Assembly (NCBI GenBank): GCA_037013685.1
Contig: CM072890.1
Span: forward strand, 11,547,043-11,611,042
Direction of reading: 5' to 3'
Source of the DNA: Acridotheres tristis
Lineage: Eukaryota > Chordata > Aves > Passeriformes > Sturnidae
Length of the DNA: 64,000 nt
Numbering within the stretch: position 1 is the first letter of the stretch; every line of letters begins with the position of its first letter. This document shows, piece after piece, positions 39,986 to 51,200 of this stretch. Made by a program: the position numbers and the translations under genes. The notes under the pieces were generated by a model. The model searched no databases and was not told where the DNA came from. It worked only from the letters and a program-made list of their open reading frames with translations.

Positions 39986-42080
39986 GATCCTCCTACCATG
40001 GTTTTTAAAACAAAGATGAGGAAGGTGGGAAGTGAAGAGGAACACAGGATGAATGGGAACATCAAAGAGCAGTGATCCCAGCTCAAAGATAAACAGCATT
40101 ACAGAACAAACACATCCCAACTGCTGCCCCTGGAGCCTGATTTAGCACTTTACATTTAGTTACATTTACTCCATTTTTACATTGAAACTGTATGGAGAGT
40201 ACATCCCAACATTAAAACTTACAGTAAGAATGTTGCTAATTAAGTATTTTCCAGTAGCTCTCTTGATGAAGACATAAGATCTTTAGTTAATTGAAAGTCT
40301 AAATTAACACTTTCCAAACAGCTGCTGTATCTCAGGAATTGCATTTTTGTGTGGTTTATGAAGTATTTTTCAAAGGATCGATGATGTGCAAATCTTTATC
40401 AATGCAATGGAGAGCATTACACATTCTCTTTTATAAAAATTACTATTTTTTTGACACAGAAGTTTGAAAGTCTCTTCCAGTTTCAGTCTCTGAAAGCACT
40501 AATCTAATTTAAAGAGGATTTAAAACTTATGCTTCTGTAATACAAAGGCATTGTAATGATCTCTTATTATTTCCAGAATAACAAAGGGGTTATGAGCCAC
40601 CACATTGTAGATATGGAAACCGATGAGGAAGCCTACCTTGAATTACAGGCCAGATTTACAAATAACTGCATTTTCATCTGAAAATGTAATGTTCAATGGC
40701 ATTGCACATAAGTACATTTAGAGATCCTGAGGTCTGAACTAGCTGGTGATAAGGGCATAACTGGGTGTGAGAAGACAACTGTAATAAATTTAAGTGTACA
40801 ATTAGATTGACAAAATTATTTTAAAAAATATATGTAGAATATTTTTAAAGGATTGCTGGTTATCTTGAAAATGATATGATAATTTTCATTTACTTTTAAC
40901 TGTTGATGAATTTGCAGACCCCCACAGTTCAAATCCCTGTCCCTTAATTCCCCTGGCAATGCAGTGCTAACAGGATGGAACTCCTCTGCTGCCTCCAAAC
41001 CCCTCTAATTTTGCTTTATAGACAAAAAAACCAGTGCAGGTATTTAATATACAATAGCAGAGGCTTGAGAAAAGTCTCATTTTTGTAGGACAGCTGTTCA
41101 TTCTGATGTGGACAAGAACTATTGTACATCAAGAGGGTTGTTACATCGAGTCATAAACTAAAACTTTTGATGTTGCACAGGAAAGAACACACAACAAAAT
41201 CTCAAATCCAGACTAAGAATTTAAGAAGTTATTTTTTTAGGAAGTCATGGTTAATACCAAGGGAACAAAACAAAACAAAACAAAAGTTCTGGAACCATCC
41301 AGAGCCCAAACAGTTTCCCCAAAGCAGTGGAAGGACACAGGCAGCTGTGGGTGGGTGCTCTGCCAGGTCTGGGATGTGACACTGCTTTCTGTCCCCAAGA
41401 CAGCAGGTTTAGAGTGACCAGCACCTACACAGGACACTGCTGGGCCACAGAGGGACACTCAAAGGAAAAAGAATCAGAATGAAATCAATTAAAATAAATA
41501 AAGTAACAAATATGGAAAGCAGGACATAAATGATGGTATATTTAGTACACTGCTACTTTAAACAGGTGAACTGAGCATGGCTGTGTGGCTGACTAATTCT
41601 TTCCTGCCTTCAGAGCAGCTGGTTACTAAAATAAATGATTTCTATATTCAAAAGGGTGCTGATTCTTCTGGACCTGTTGGCTGGAAATGCTGTAGAAAGC
41701 CATGGTACCCATATTATTTACCTTCCTCCCACGACTAAAACAGGTACAAGCACAACATTGAGCTGTCAAGCATTTCAACAAGATTACTAATTCAGTTGGA
41801 ACTTAATCTGCTGAATGAAAGTACTTTAAAAAACGTATTTCAGTTTTAAGGAGAAAAGTAAGACTTGTGAGAGAGAGAAAATTGGGCTGATGGCTGTGCC
41901 TTTATGAGGTACCCTGCCACTCCCCTCTGCAGCAACAGGAATGGGAAAGGACAAACTGACTGTGGATCTTCGTGCTTCTGTTAAAATACAAAAATACCAG
42001 CAAAAACATGCTGCTGCACAAACCAGTGAGAAATCAAAACATATCCCAGAGTGCAATTCTCAGTGTTTTCTATCTGCATT

Positions 42081-42125
42081 ATCACAGAATCACAGAATAT
42101 CTTGAGTTGGAAGGGACCTGTTTAT
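42081..42125 (-). mobile_element. CR1 3' end fragment, very short
   Basis: ATCACAGAATCACAGAATAT followed by TTGAGTTGGAAGGGACCTG is the antisense of a CR1 3' terminus, truncated after about 45 bp. Orientation is minus. Confidence 0.9.
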
Positions 42126-42469
42126 CCAAATAATGCATCTTTGAACTCAATATATGGAAACTATAGAAGAAAATTACACAGAAATTATCTACCTGGAAAT
42201 AGAACTTTATTACTCTACCTATTCAGAAAGGTTGCATTTGAAAAATTAATGATATCTGACGAAGCATTAGTACACATCACTAACAAAAAGCAGCACTCCT
42301 GATGTAGGCTGTTACTTAAAATACTATGATAAAACTCATACAAAAAGGACAATAGTTATCAAAAAGGAATCCTAGAAAGCTTTTTACTCTGAAAATAATT
42401 TGAGCAATCTTACCCAGAAATAAAAGGTCTGTTTTGTCAGATCATATTTGTACAGTCAGGTTTTTAAAC

Positions 42470-42936
42470 CAGTAACTATACACAACATGAATAAATACAG
42501 AGTTTGGAAAAAAAAAAGAAAAGATTTCTTATATGACAGACAGAAGAAATTTTGCTTGTTCATTCTTTCTCAAGCTCTGTGTTATCCAAATGTTCCAAGC
42601 AGTTTTAAGTTTTGGTAATGGTCAGCACCAGTAACTATACACAATATGAATAAAAATATGGTTTGGAAAAAAAATTAAAAGATTTCTTATATGACAGACA
42701 GAAGAAATTTTGCTTGTTCATGCTTTCTCAAATTCTGTGTTAACCAAATGCTCCAAGCAGTTGTAAGTTTTGGTAATGGTCAACACCAGTAACTGTACAC
42801 AATATGAATAAAAACACGATTTGGACAGAAAAAGATTTCTTATACAACAGACAGGAGAAATTTTGCTTTTTCATTCTTTCTCAAGCTCTGTGTTATCCAA
42901 ATGCTGCAAGCAGTTGTAAGTTTTGGTAATGGCCAA
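42470..42936. repeat. 158-bp tandem triplication
   Basis: Three head-to-tail copies begin CCAGTAACTATACACAA or CCAGTAACTGTACACAA at 42470, 42628 and 42786. Each runs through an A-rich stretch, GATTTCTTATA, ACAGACAG(A/G)AGAAATTTTGC, TCAAGCTCTGTGTTATCCAA (or close) and AAGTTTTGGTAATGG. Copies differ at scattered bases and by small indels in the A-rich part, and the third is slightly shorter. No coding frame runs through. The unit is not a repeat family I know. Confidence 0.95.
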
Positions 42937-43094
42937 CAGAGTAACAGGTACTTTGCCTGATGTTTGACCAACACCACTGGTCTATGAATTCTAACAAAAA
43001 ATAGCTTGTTTCACATCCCTCTGGAATTTTTATCTCCTATATATCCAATATTGCCCTGGTTCATCTCAAAGGAAGAGCTCTGATGAAACGAAGA

Positions 43095-43160
43095 TCCCAA
43101 AATGCTTCACAAACCCAAAATGCTTCACAAACCCAAAATGCTTCACAAACCCAAAGTGCT
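43095..43160. repeat. 18-bp tandem repeat, about 3.7 copies
   Basis: The unit CCCAAAATGCTTCACAAA is repeated perfectly three times, then a partial copy with one change (CCCAAAGTGCTT). Because 18 is a multiple of 3 it translates as a periodic peptide (N-A-S-Q-T-Q), which I take as artefact. It lies about 230 bp from the CpG cluster at 43388. Confidence 0.95.
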
Positions 43161-43387
43161 TTGGTTAGGAGAAAGCAGCAGCCAAGCATCTGCAAACAAG
43201 GAAGTCTAAGGAAAAAAAAAAAAATAAAAACATCTCTGCCTATACACGCTTTGCAAAGTCTCCTGACAAAAGAAAAGGATCCTCCCCAGCATATGGAGGA
43301 GCTGCTCTGCCCTTCCGGGGATGGGCTGCAGCGATGTTCACCTCAGGCTGGCCAGGGACAGCTGAATTGTCAAATGTCATTTCAGTG

Positions 43388-43530
43388 ACGGGCCGCTGTG
43401 GCGGGGCACCCCGGCCGTGTGCAGCGGTGATGGATTGGGTACCCCAGCCCCAAAGCGGCGCTCGGGAAACGCCGCACGCACACCGACACCCGCTCAGCCA
43501 CTGTTAGTGTCAACAAGGTACACGCGGGCA
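43388..43530. promoter_or_regulatory. Small CpG cluster (sub-island size)
   Basis: About 16 CpG dinucleotides occur in 140 bp (for example GACGGGCCGC, AAGCGGCGCTCGGG, AACGCCGCACGCAC, ACACGCGGGC), against nearly none per kilobase in surrounding sequence. It is shorter than the usual 200-bp island threshold. Possible roles are an unmethylated enhancer core, an intronic promoter for non-coding RNA, or a recent GC-rich insertion. No exon or open frame is tied to it. Confidence 0.6.
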
Positions 43531-43559
43531 AAATTTGGTTGGCAGCCAGGCAAGATGAA

Positions 43560-44400
43560 GCAAGGCGAAAAAGTGACCAATTGAATGTTGAAAATGGAAA
43601 TTGATAGGCGTGTTGTAGTTTGGAAGGGTTTTAAACGGCAGAAAAAGTCATACATTATTAATTATTCCGAGATAAATATTTTAAAAGTCTTGCTCTATGG
43701 AGAAATACAATTTTTAAGTCAATGTAAATTACATGTATTGTGTCCTAATTTTAGGCTTCTTTATCCCAGAAGCTTCACTATGACAGTTCAGAGAATTTCT
43801 TATTATATAACTTTAAATTACTCCCATTCAGAGTATTGCAAATTAAAAAATTATCCACCAAATAAACATTTTAAAAACAAGCAAACAAACGGTGTATTAG
43901 TTTTGTTGAATTATTTGCAAGCAAAGCAACCACTTGTACCCCTCACAGTGGAGTACAAAGCTCATATTTATCACCTTTACCTTTTCAAAGTTACCTAAAT
44001 ATTTAATGAACTAGACAGTAGAATCCACCTGTGTGAGCAATCACAATCCTTGGTTCTCTAAATAAATAGCAAAAAATTGCTAAAAGAGAATGTCCTCAAG
44101 TTTCATTGCCTGAAGTGATAGGCTCTGACAAATCTAACAGCTCTTTCTGTGTCATTCCTAATGCACTTGTCACTCAGTATTATCCATCCTCATTAATGAC
44201 AATGGGAAAGTTTATCTTGGGAACACGTTTTAAATCATCCACTCTTTACAATGGGACCATGAAATCTCTTACAAAACATGAGGCGGGAACTACTCTGACA
44301 ACAAAACCCCTTCGTGGCAGCTTTACTCTTAATTCCTGTTCAAGGAATAATGTGTTTATCATACAACCACACGGAACAATATATTAGATGAAACTTGAAA
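43560..44400. promoter_or_regulatory. Candidate conserved non-coding block beside the CpG cluster
   Basis: A repeat-free AT-rich stretch beginning right after the CpG cluster, with GCAAGGCGAAAAAGTG, ATTATTAATTATTCC near 43653 and ACCACACGGAACAATATATTAG near 44365. It is open for 137 codons on the plus strand (43585-43998), but the translation has no recognisable domain or splice context. Conserved regulatory DNA is my preferred reading, weakly supported. Confidence 0.25.
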
Positions 44401-46678
44401 CAAGAATAGCTGGCTTGATTTTTCAAGATAGAAAAGTGATTTTCCAATATATATTTTTTTTTTTTATGTTGGGAACGTGAAATCTTTTAGGAATGTAGTT
44501 TTGTATGGAATCATACTTCTTTTTTTTTAAAAAAAAGGTTATAAAATAGTTTGAATACTAATAATGTCATAGAAATAGTGATACTGCTCACAATAAAAAA
44601 GGTCACTAAGGGACTATTCCAGACTTTGCACGAATTCTGCTTTACTTATAGATATTTTTACCAGAAGTCTAGATTGTATGTATAAACCCACTCCAGTTAT
44701 GCATAATTTTCACTGGTAAATATTCTGGCTTGATTATGAGTTCTGAAAACTGATATACCCCCTATGCCAGTGCTATGCACTTGCAACAGATGGATTGCAA
44801 CTATTTACTTTATTTTGGATGCTCTAATGTAAAATCTACAATATTCATTGCTTCTCTTTTCATCATCTCATTTGTAACACCACCATAAAAGCAACACAAG
44901 TTACTTTCAAATGCATCTGACTGCAATAAGTGCTGATTTTCTTGGATCAATTTGTAAAGTAACAACAGAATTTCAGGATGAAAACTCGAGAAACAAAAAA
45001 TAACGAAAATCAAAGAAGCTACAAGAAAGAATTCCAGTTATTCCTGTTTATGTGAGCACAGACAAGTACACTGAATGTGCAGGATAACACTGTCCTAAAG
45101 GATGCAAATAACACATCAGGGTGGGGGTGAACAGAAATGGAGGAGGAGAAGTAGTAAAGACCATGGTACAAATAGAATTTTAGTTCACACAGAGGAAAAA
45201 GTGCTTCTTAGCTGAAATTACAGGTAATCCACTGACAAAATCACTGCAATGGTTCTATCATAGAGCCTTACCCTACTAACACAGTAAAAATTCTCCTTTG
45301 TAGATTTGGGGTTTTTTCAGTAGCCTGAACCTAATTTTCATGGCTTTTTCAAAGTCAAAATGCCCTTTTCAGATCAATAAAAAATCATCAGAGACACACC
45401 TCCACCTTAAAACTGTCTTCTCCATAATGTGACTGTGGCCTGGAAAGTTTCTAAAGTAGCCCAAGTTTTTATAGGACAGACAGAACACAAAAAAGCCAGT
45501 TCTCCTTTCCTTGTTTCCACAGGTTTTCAAAAACCATAACATAATAAGCCTGAAATTTTCAGGCTGTTGCTGAAGATTTTAGCAGGCAGTAGTGACTTGT
45601 CTTCTTATTTGGCAAAAACTCACTTTATTAATAGAAAAATAAGAAATAATGTGGCTTCCCATTTAACTGATGAGAAATTAAATACCTCACCAATAACTTC
45701 TTATCAAAATGTAAAGGAAATCTAAAAAAAATACATATTAAGCAGGACAGTACTAAACCAAATATATTTTAATATATATAGCTATTTAAAAGTAGCTATT
45801 TCAATTATACAAATACAAACATTAACATAATACTTTTCAAGACTATATTAAGAAATCCCTCTTAAACAAAATATTAATTCCATTTCATTATAGAGCTCTT
45901 CAAAGCATCAGGAATCTCCTTTTAGTTACTTACTGAAATATCTGCATGCATTCAATATTTATGCTGTCTTTCTCTCTATTCATTTTTAAACAGAATTAAA
46001 GGAGTAGCTAAAACTCTGCCAATAAAATGACAGGAAGGCTATTTTTAGTCTAGATGATGTAGACCAAGCATAAACAGCCCATGGCTATGCTACTATTGAG
46101 GACCAGATCTAAATACAAGTACTAGATTTCCTTCTTATTAGTTTTTTTTTTAACAACAACAAGAATTACAAATTACATGCTGCTTTCTATCTCTTAATAA
46201 ATCCTCATCCTAGAAGGAGAACCATTTTTCCCTTCATTAAAGCAAAAAAAAAGAAAAAAAAAAGCTGATGTAACTCCTGCCACACTGGTCTCTGGTAGAA
46301 AAAGGTTTGTGAAAGTGCATTTGAGGTAGTGCAGGAAAGCTGTAAGCTGCCCACAATGACAAAGCCTTACACCAAAAGGTGAGAAGTGTTGATTGTCAAG
46401 TTGATGGTGACACATCCATCTCCAGAGACTGCAGGGTTTATCGAGTAAGCAACACATAACTGAGTCCCTAATAAATCAATGAGAGAAGAGATAGAACCAA
46501 TGGATAACTGCACCCAATGGAGAGCCAGAAAGGAAATTCTGCTCAGTTATAACATCTGGCACCTCCAGTGGCCAGGGATGTGTTCATCCTACAACTGGAG
46601 ACCCAGATGGGTACAAGCTGGGGCTACACCCACGAGCAGGCTTGCCTTGGTCAGCTCTTGTTCATCCACTCATAAATC

Positions 46679-47088
46679 ACACACAGAATCACAGAGATCA
46701 TCGAGTCCAAGCCATCCCCTGACACCTCAACTAACCCATGGCACTGAGGGCCCCATCCAGGCTTTTTTAAACACATCCAGGGATGGTGACTCCACCACCT
46801 CCCCGGGCAGACAATTCCAGTACTTTATCACTCTTTCTGTAAAAAACTTTTTCCTAATATCCAACCCTTAGCAGAGCTTAAGGCTGTGTCCTTTGGGTCT
46901 GTCAGCTGTTGTCTGGAGGAAGAGACCAACCCCACCTGAGCACAGGCACCTTGCAGGAGCTGTAGAGAGTGACAAGGTCACCCCTGAGTCTCCTTTTCTC
47001 CAGGCTGAACAGCCCCAGCTCCCTCAGTCATTCCTCACAGGGTTTGTGCTCCCAACCAGCCTTGCTGGCTCAACATCCTTCTAAACTG
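46679..47088 (-). mobile_element. CR1-type LINE fragment, longest in the window
   Basis: Contains in order CACAGAATCACAGAGATCAT, CATCCAGGGATGGTGACTCC, ACCACCTCCCCGGGCAGACA, TTCCAGTACTTTATCACTCT, TCCTAATATCCAACC and TTTCTCCAGGCTGAACAGCC. These are landmarks of the antisense view of CR1 3' regions in birds. It is inserted on the minus strand and 5'-truncated after about 410 bp. The plus-strand open frames over it (46479-46871 and 46893-47084) are by-products of the repeat. Confidence 0.93.
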
Positions 47089-47314
47089 AGGGTGATCTGG
47101 CTGCCACATCTGTCACCCCACTGATGGCCAGGGCTGATTCAGCATCAATCCATTTTATTGATATTAAATACAAGCAGCTAAGGGAGAATGTCCAAAACCT
47201 GAGCCATCCTAGAACAGCAATCCTTGACTGAGAACTTTGACAGCCCCCAGGTGCATCTGCAAAGTGCAGAGCTCCTCCCTGCTCCAGCTGGGTGAGGCAG
47301 GTCCCTGAACAGCT

Positions 47315-47730
47315 CTGACATCCAAACATGGGGAATGCTTTACCTGACATCCAAACATGGGAATGTTTTACCTGGTATCAAACACGGGGAATGTCTTACC
47401 TGATATCAAACATGGGAATGTTTTACTCCAATATCCAAACATGGGGAATGCTTTACCTGACATCCAAACATGGGAATGTCTTACCTGATATCAAACATGG
47501 GGAATGTTCTACCTGATATCAAACATGGGGAATGTTTTACCTGATATCAAACATGGGGAATGCTTTACCTGACATCCAAACATGGGAATGTTTTACCTGA
47601 TATCAAACATGGGGAATGTCTTACCTGATATCCAAACACAGGGAATGTTTTACTCCAATATCCAAACACAGGGAATGTTTCACTCCAATATCCAAACACA
47701 GGGAATGTTTCACTCCAATACCCAAACACC
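47315..47730. repeat. 27-30-bp minisatellite, about 14 copies
   Basis: Units share TATCCAAACATGGGGAATG or TATCAAACATGGGAATG followed by one of two tails: TTTTACCTGA or TTTTACTCCA. The left part mostly uses the ACCTGA tail. The last copies use ACACAGGGAATG with the ACTCCA tail in a 30-bp unit. On the ELP4 sense strand the ACCTGA tails read TCAGGTAAA or TCAGGTAAG, i.e. splice-donor-like. The short open frames here follow the repeat and are not genes. Confidence 0.95.
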
Positions 47731-48006
47731 CAGCAGATATTGCTGGTGCATCACAGAGACTTCAGAAATCCCCTCAAGACTCAGCTACCACAGCCAACTC
47801 CACCTCAAACATCCACCTGTGGGTCACACAAAGCCTGTCTTTCCCAGCAAAAGTGAGTGTACAGTGCCTTAGCAAAGATGATTAAAGATCTTCAAACTTT
47901 CAATATTGAGCAAAAATTCAGGTTACTTTGAGATAGCAAGTGCTGCTTTGGATGCAAGGTGAAGTGGATTTCTCCTGTGCAGCACGTCCTCCCACTTAAA
48001 AGTGGT

Positions 48007-48205
48007 AAACTGGTTATTTTTGCTTTCTGCTTTTACTTTTCAACAAGACTCAAAGCAGACACACTACTCAAAGATTACTGCTTAAATATAAGAAAAAAAT
48101 TGGCAAACTGATTGGTTATTTTTGCTTTCTGCTTTTGCTTTTCATCAAGACTCAAGCAGACACACTACTCAAAGATTACTGCTTTAATATAAGAAATAAA
48201 GTAAG
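48007..48205. repeat. 102-bp tandem duplication
   Basis: Two copies of GGTTATTTTTGCTTTCTGCT ... AGACTCAAAGCAGACACACT ... AAAGATTACTGCTT begin at 48012 and 48114. They differ by a few substitutions and single-base indels, so the duplication is fairly recent. No family is recognised. Confidence 0.95.
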
Positions 48206-51200
48206 TCCATTTAGCAACTGTTTTGTAAACGTGAACTTACGAACATCAGAGTGAATTCTTGAGTAATTTTTGCTATAACAGACTGTGAACAGGAAAAAGT
48301 CGATGAAGAGCCCACAGACTGTATTTTCATAAGCTAAAACCAGGCTTTTCAAACCTTAAATACCTGAAACGAGGCATTTAAATGAACTATTTTCAGCAAG
48401 CACTACCAGCTGTTTTCTCAAAGTCAAGCAGCCTGTGACTGGTGCAAGTTGGCACCAAAACTCCTTTTATTTATTTATGCATTTATGGACATCAATAAAA
48501 AGCTTGAATTATTGTACACTATACAATTATTGCTTACTTTCTTCAGAAGGAAGGAGGAAGCAGAACTGTTAATTGGTAATATCATTCATTCTGAAGGGGG
48601 CTAATATGGTGTCAATGTTAAGCTGGCCAGAAACACCACTTTAACTGCAATAAATAATGTTTTCCTTTCAGGAGACAGCCTCACTTGATATTTCAAAAAC
48701 TATTGGTTTTCAACCTGCAGTGAGAAATTTAAATTACATTATGTGTGATATAGAATCCTTTGAAAATCCTATGAAATACAACTAATAAAAACCAAATAGA
48801 AAAAATATCAAAATCATGTAACTAAAACAACTGTGAGACAGAGAGCAATAAAGATGGCATGACCAAATCCTAACTTTACTTACACCTTGGGCACTGTAGT
48901 CCTCACCCATTTTGCTTATGAGAATCTACTTTTTGCACTATTTTATTGGCCAGAAATATAAGAATAAAATGTACTCTGGAATTTACGTACAAATAATAAC
49001 CCATAGTTCAGCTAAAGCTAAAAGCAGTATTTGCACAATGATGATAGAACATTTTTTCTTCAGCTACAGTACTTTGCAGTGTATGTATATTTTTTCCTCC
49101 TGTCTCCTTTTGACACTTTGATTAAGTCTTTCAGACTAAAAATATTGATTAGTTTGCTCTCAATAAAAATAATTAAAAAACCCAAGTTCCTGTATGTTAA
49201 CAGTTAACAGTTAATAGTTCAATAAAGGGCAATATTTTTTGTGGAAAAGTAAAATAAATAGATCATAAAAATGGTATGAAACAATTTCTGTAGAGGTGAA
49301 AAATCTAAAGAAACTATAAATTTGTCAGATTTATGCTCATCCAAAACCATTAATATTTTCAAAAGACTGGAAAAGTTAACACGATCTTGAATTTCCCAAG
49401 TTACAATAAAACATTTGAAATGGGTTTAAGTGTGTTACTAGTCAGGCAAATGTTTGGCAGCATTGGTCTGGTTCCCTAAAATGCCATTTTAACCCTTCAG
49501 CAGGATTAGATGGGGCTATCTTCAGTTTCCTCATTCACACAGTTCTTTGGATCTCTCCCTACCCAAAGATTGTAATTAAAACCATAACAGACAGCACTGG
49601 GCTGAGGAGATCCAGATGGATGTGCACCTTGCCCATGGGAATGAAAAATCCTCCCCCTCTCATTCCTTTCCTAAGAGCCCTGAACTTCAGTGCATGGAAT
49701 AAAGTTCAGGTACAATGTAGACCTGTGGAGGAGAAAATGTGACTTCCTCTCAGCTTTCATTTTTATTTTCCTGCCTTTACAGAGATACAGAAAACCAGAG
49801 ATGTGTTTTACCATCTAACAGCCTGATTGAATTTGTTACTCTTTGTAAAATGAGAACATTATACAATTATAAAAGATCCTAATTTTATTAAAACTAGTGA
49901 TATTTTAAAGAGCATTTAATGGAAGTGGCATTCAGTTCCTGCTGAGAACTACTATAAATATGGGATTTAACTCCTTTTGCTTCTTAAAGACTGACCATAA
50001 ATATCTTTCTAACTCATGCCCACAGACCTTTGTCTAAAACATACTAGTGAATAATATAACCCTTGTAGAGAAAGAGTTTTTTAATCTTTATCAACCAACA
50101 TTTTTACAAAAGATGCCCTTAGTCCACCTAAGTTGGAAAGGGAGAATATGTCAACTACTTTACTGTCTGGCACATACAGGAGGAGTTGACCCATTTATTT
50201 ACAGAGTGAACAGGCCAAACCTTCTCATGCTGCAACACTGACCCTCAGCACAGATCCAGGAGTGAGCAGCCCATTCCAACATGCACAAGTGACCTTTCAG
50301 TGCATTAATGGCTTCGTGGTGCATGTTCTTCCCTTGCAACAACACATGGCAGAAATATTTCTGCACACCAGAATTATTTTAAATAAGTTCTGTTAAATGA
50401 GTTCTGTTCACTAACAAGAAACTGCAGTTGCACTGTATCACAAGGGTTAAAGTTTTGAAAAGCTGAATGGAACTCTCACATTACACTGTCATGCAACCCA
50501 TAAAACAAAATTAATTATTAAATCAATTCCAGGATATTACAAATCTTCTTATGAAATCTAAGAGTTAACAATATCTTCCTATATTTGCCTACAGACAAAT
50601 AATTAATAATTTAATTTACATTAATCAGTAGTATACAACAAGGTGAATTCCATCTACTGAATAAAACTGATCACTTGATTTCAGTCCAGTGTGCCATTAA
50701 GATTCAGAGGATTTTTCTTTTCAAATAGATCTCCAAGTATTGTTTCACCTCAAGTTATTATAATTTAAAAATACTCTCCCAAAACTTTAGCTAAATTGTA
50801 CTGTCACAATTTAAAACACGTGTATTTATTCAAAATTGTTTGAAAGAATGTAATACATTTTTGACAGGCAGTCTTTTACAATATTGAAATCAAATCCTTG
50901 ATTTCATCAAACCCTTCATATTCTGTGCCTTATTCCTGGAAGGCTCATGCCAAAATGATTTAGTTTGATTTTCTTTAACAATGGTAGGTTGGCTTGACAG
51001 CATCTGACAAAACAATTCAGTGAAGTACACCATACCAGGTAAAGAGAACCTGAACTGGCTACTAGGTGAAATAATGCAAAATGGAGCTTGGGATTATGGT
51101 AGAATTAGTTTTGCAGGAGCATCTTTTTTGCAGTATTATTAATTTTAGATTAAGAAAATATTACATTATTATATATTATCTTTTGAACTATTTTTAAATA

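Larger units (their letters stand above)
35100..42469. other. Intronic DNA, largely featureless
   Basis: Contains two short CR1 pieces (39909-39985 and 42081-42125) and short open frames on both strands that lack splice or family support. 37800-38700 is purine-rich and GC-richer without a recognisable identity. No enhancer-like block stood out apart from 35130-35340, which has scattered CpGs. Confidence 0.45.

Noticed and set aside
43083..43388. 101-codon plus-strand frame starting with a repeated N-A-S-Q-T-Q peptide
   Set aside because: The repeated peptide is the 18-bp tandem repeat and the rest is not conserved-looking. No splice evidence.
43585..43998. 137-codon plus-strand frame next to the CpG cluster
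   Set aside because: Proximity to a CpG cluster made it tempting, but the protein is lysine/tyrosine-rich in the manner of translated AT-rich DNA and resembles no family.
46479..47084. Plus-strand open frames of 130 and 63 codons
   Set aside because: They largely overlap the antisense strand of a truncated CR1 element and are repeat-derived.
47315..47730. CRISPR-like appearance of regularly spaced short repeats
   Set aside because: The units are contiguous and variable with no unique spacers, in vertebrate DNA. It is a minisatellite.
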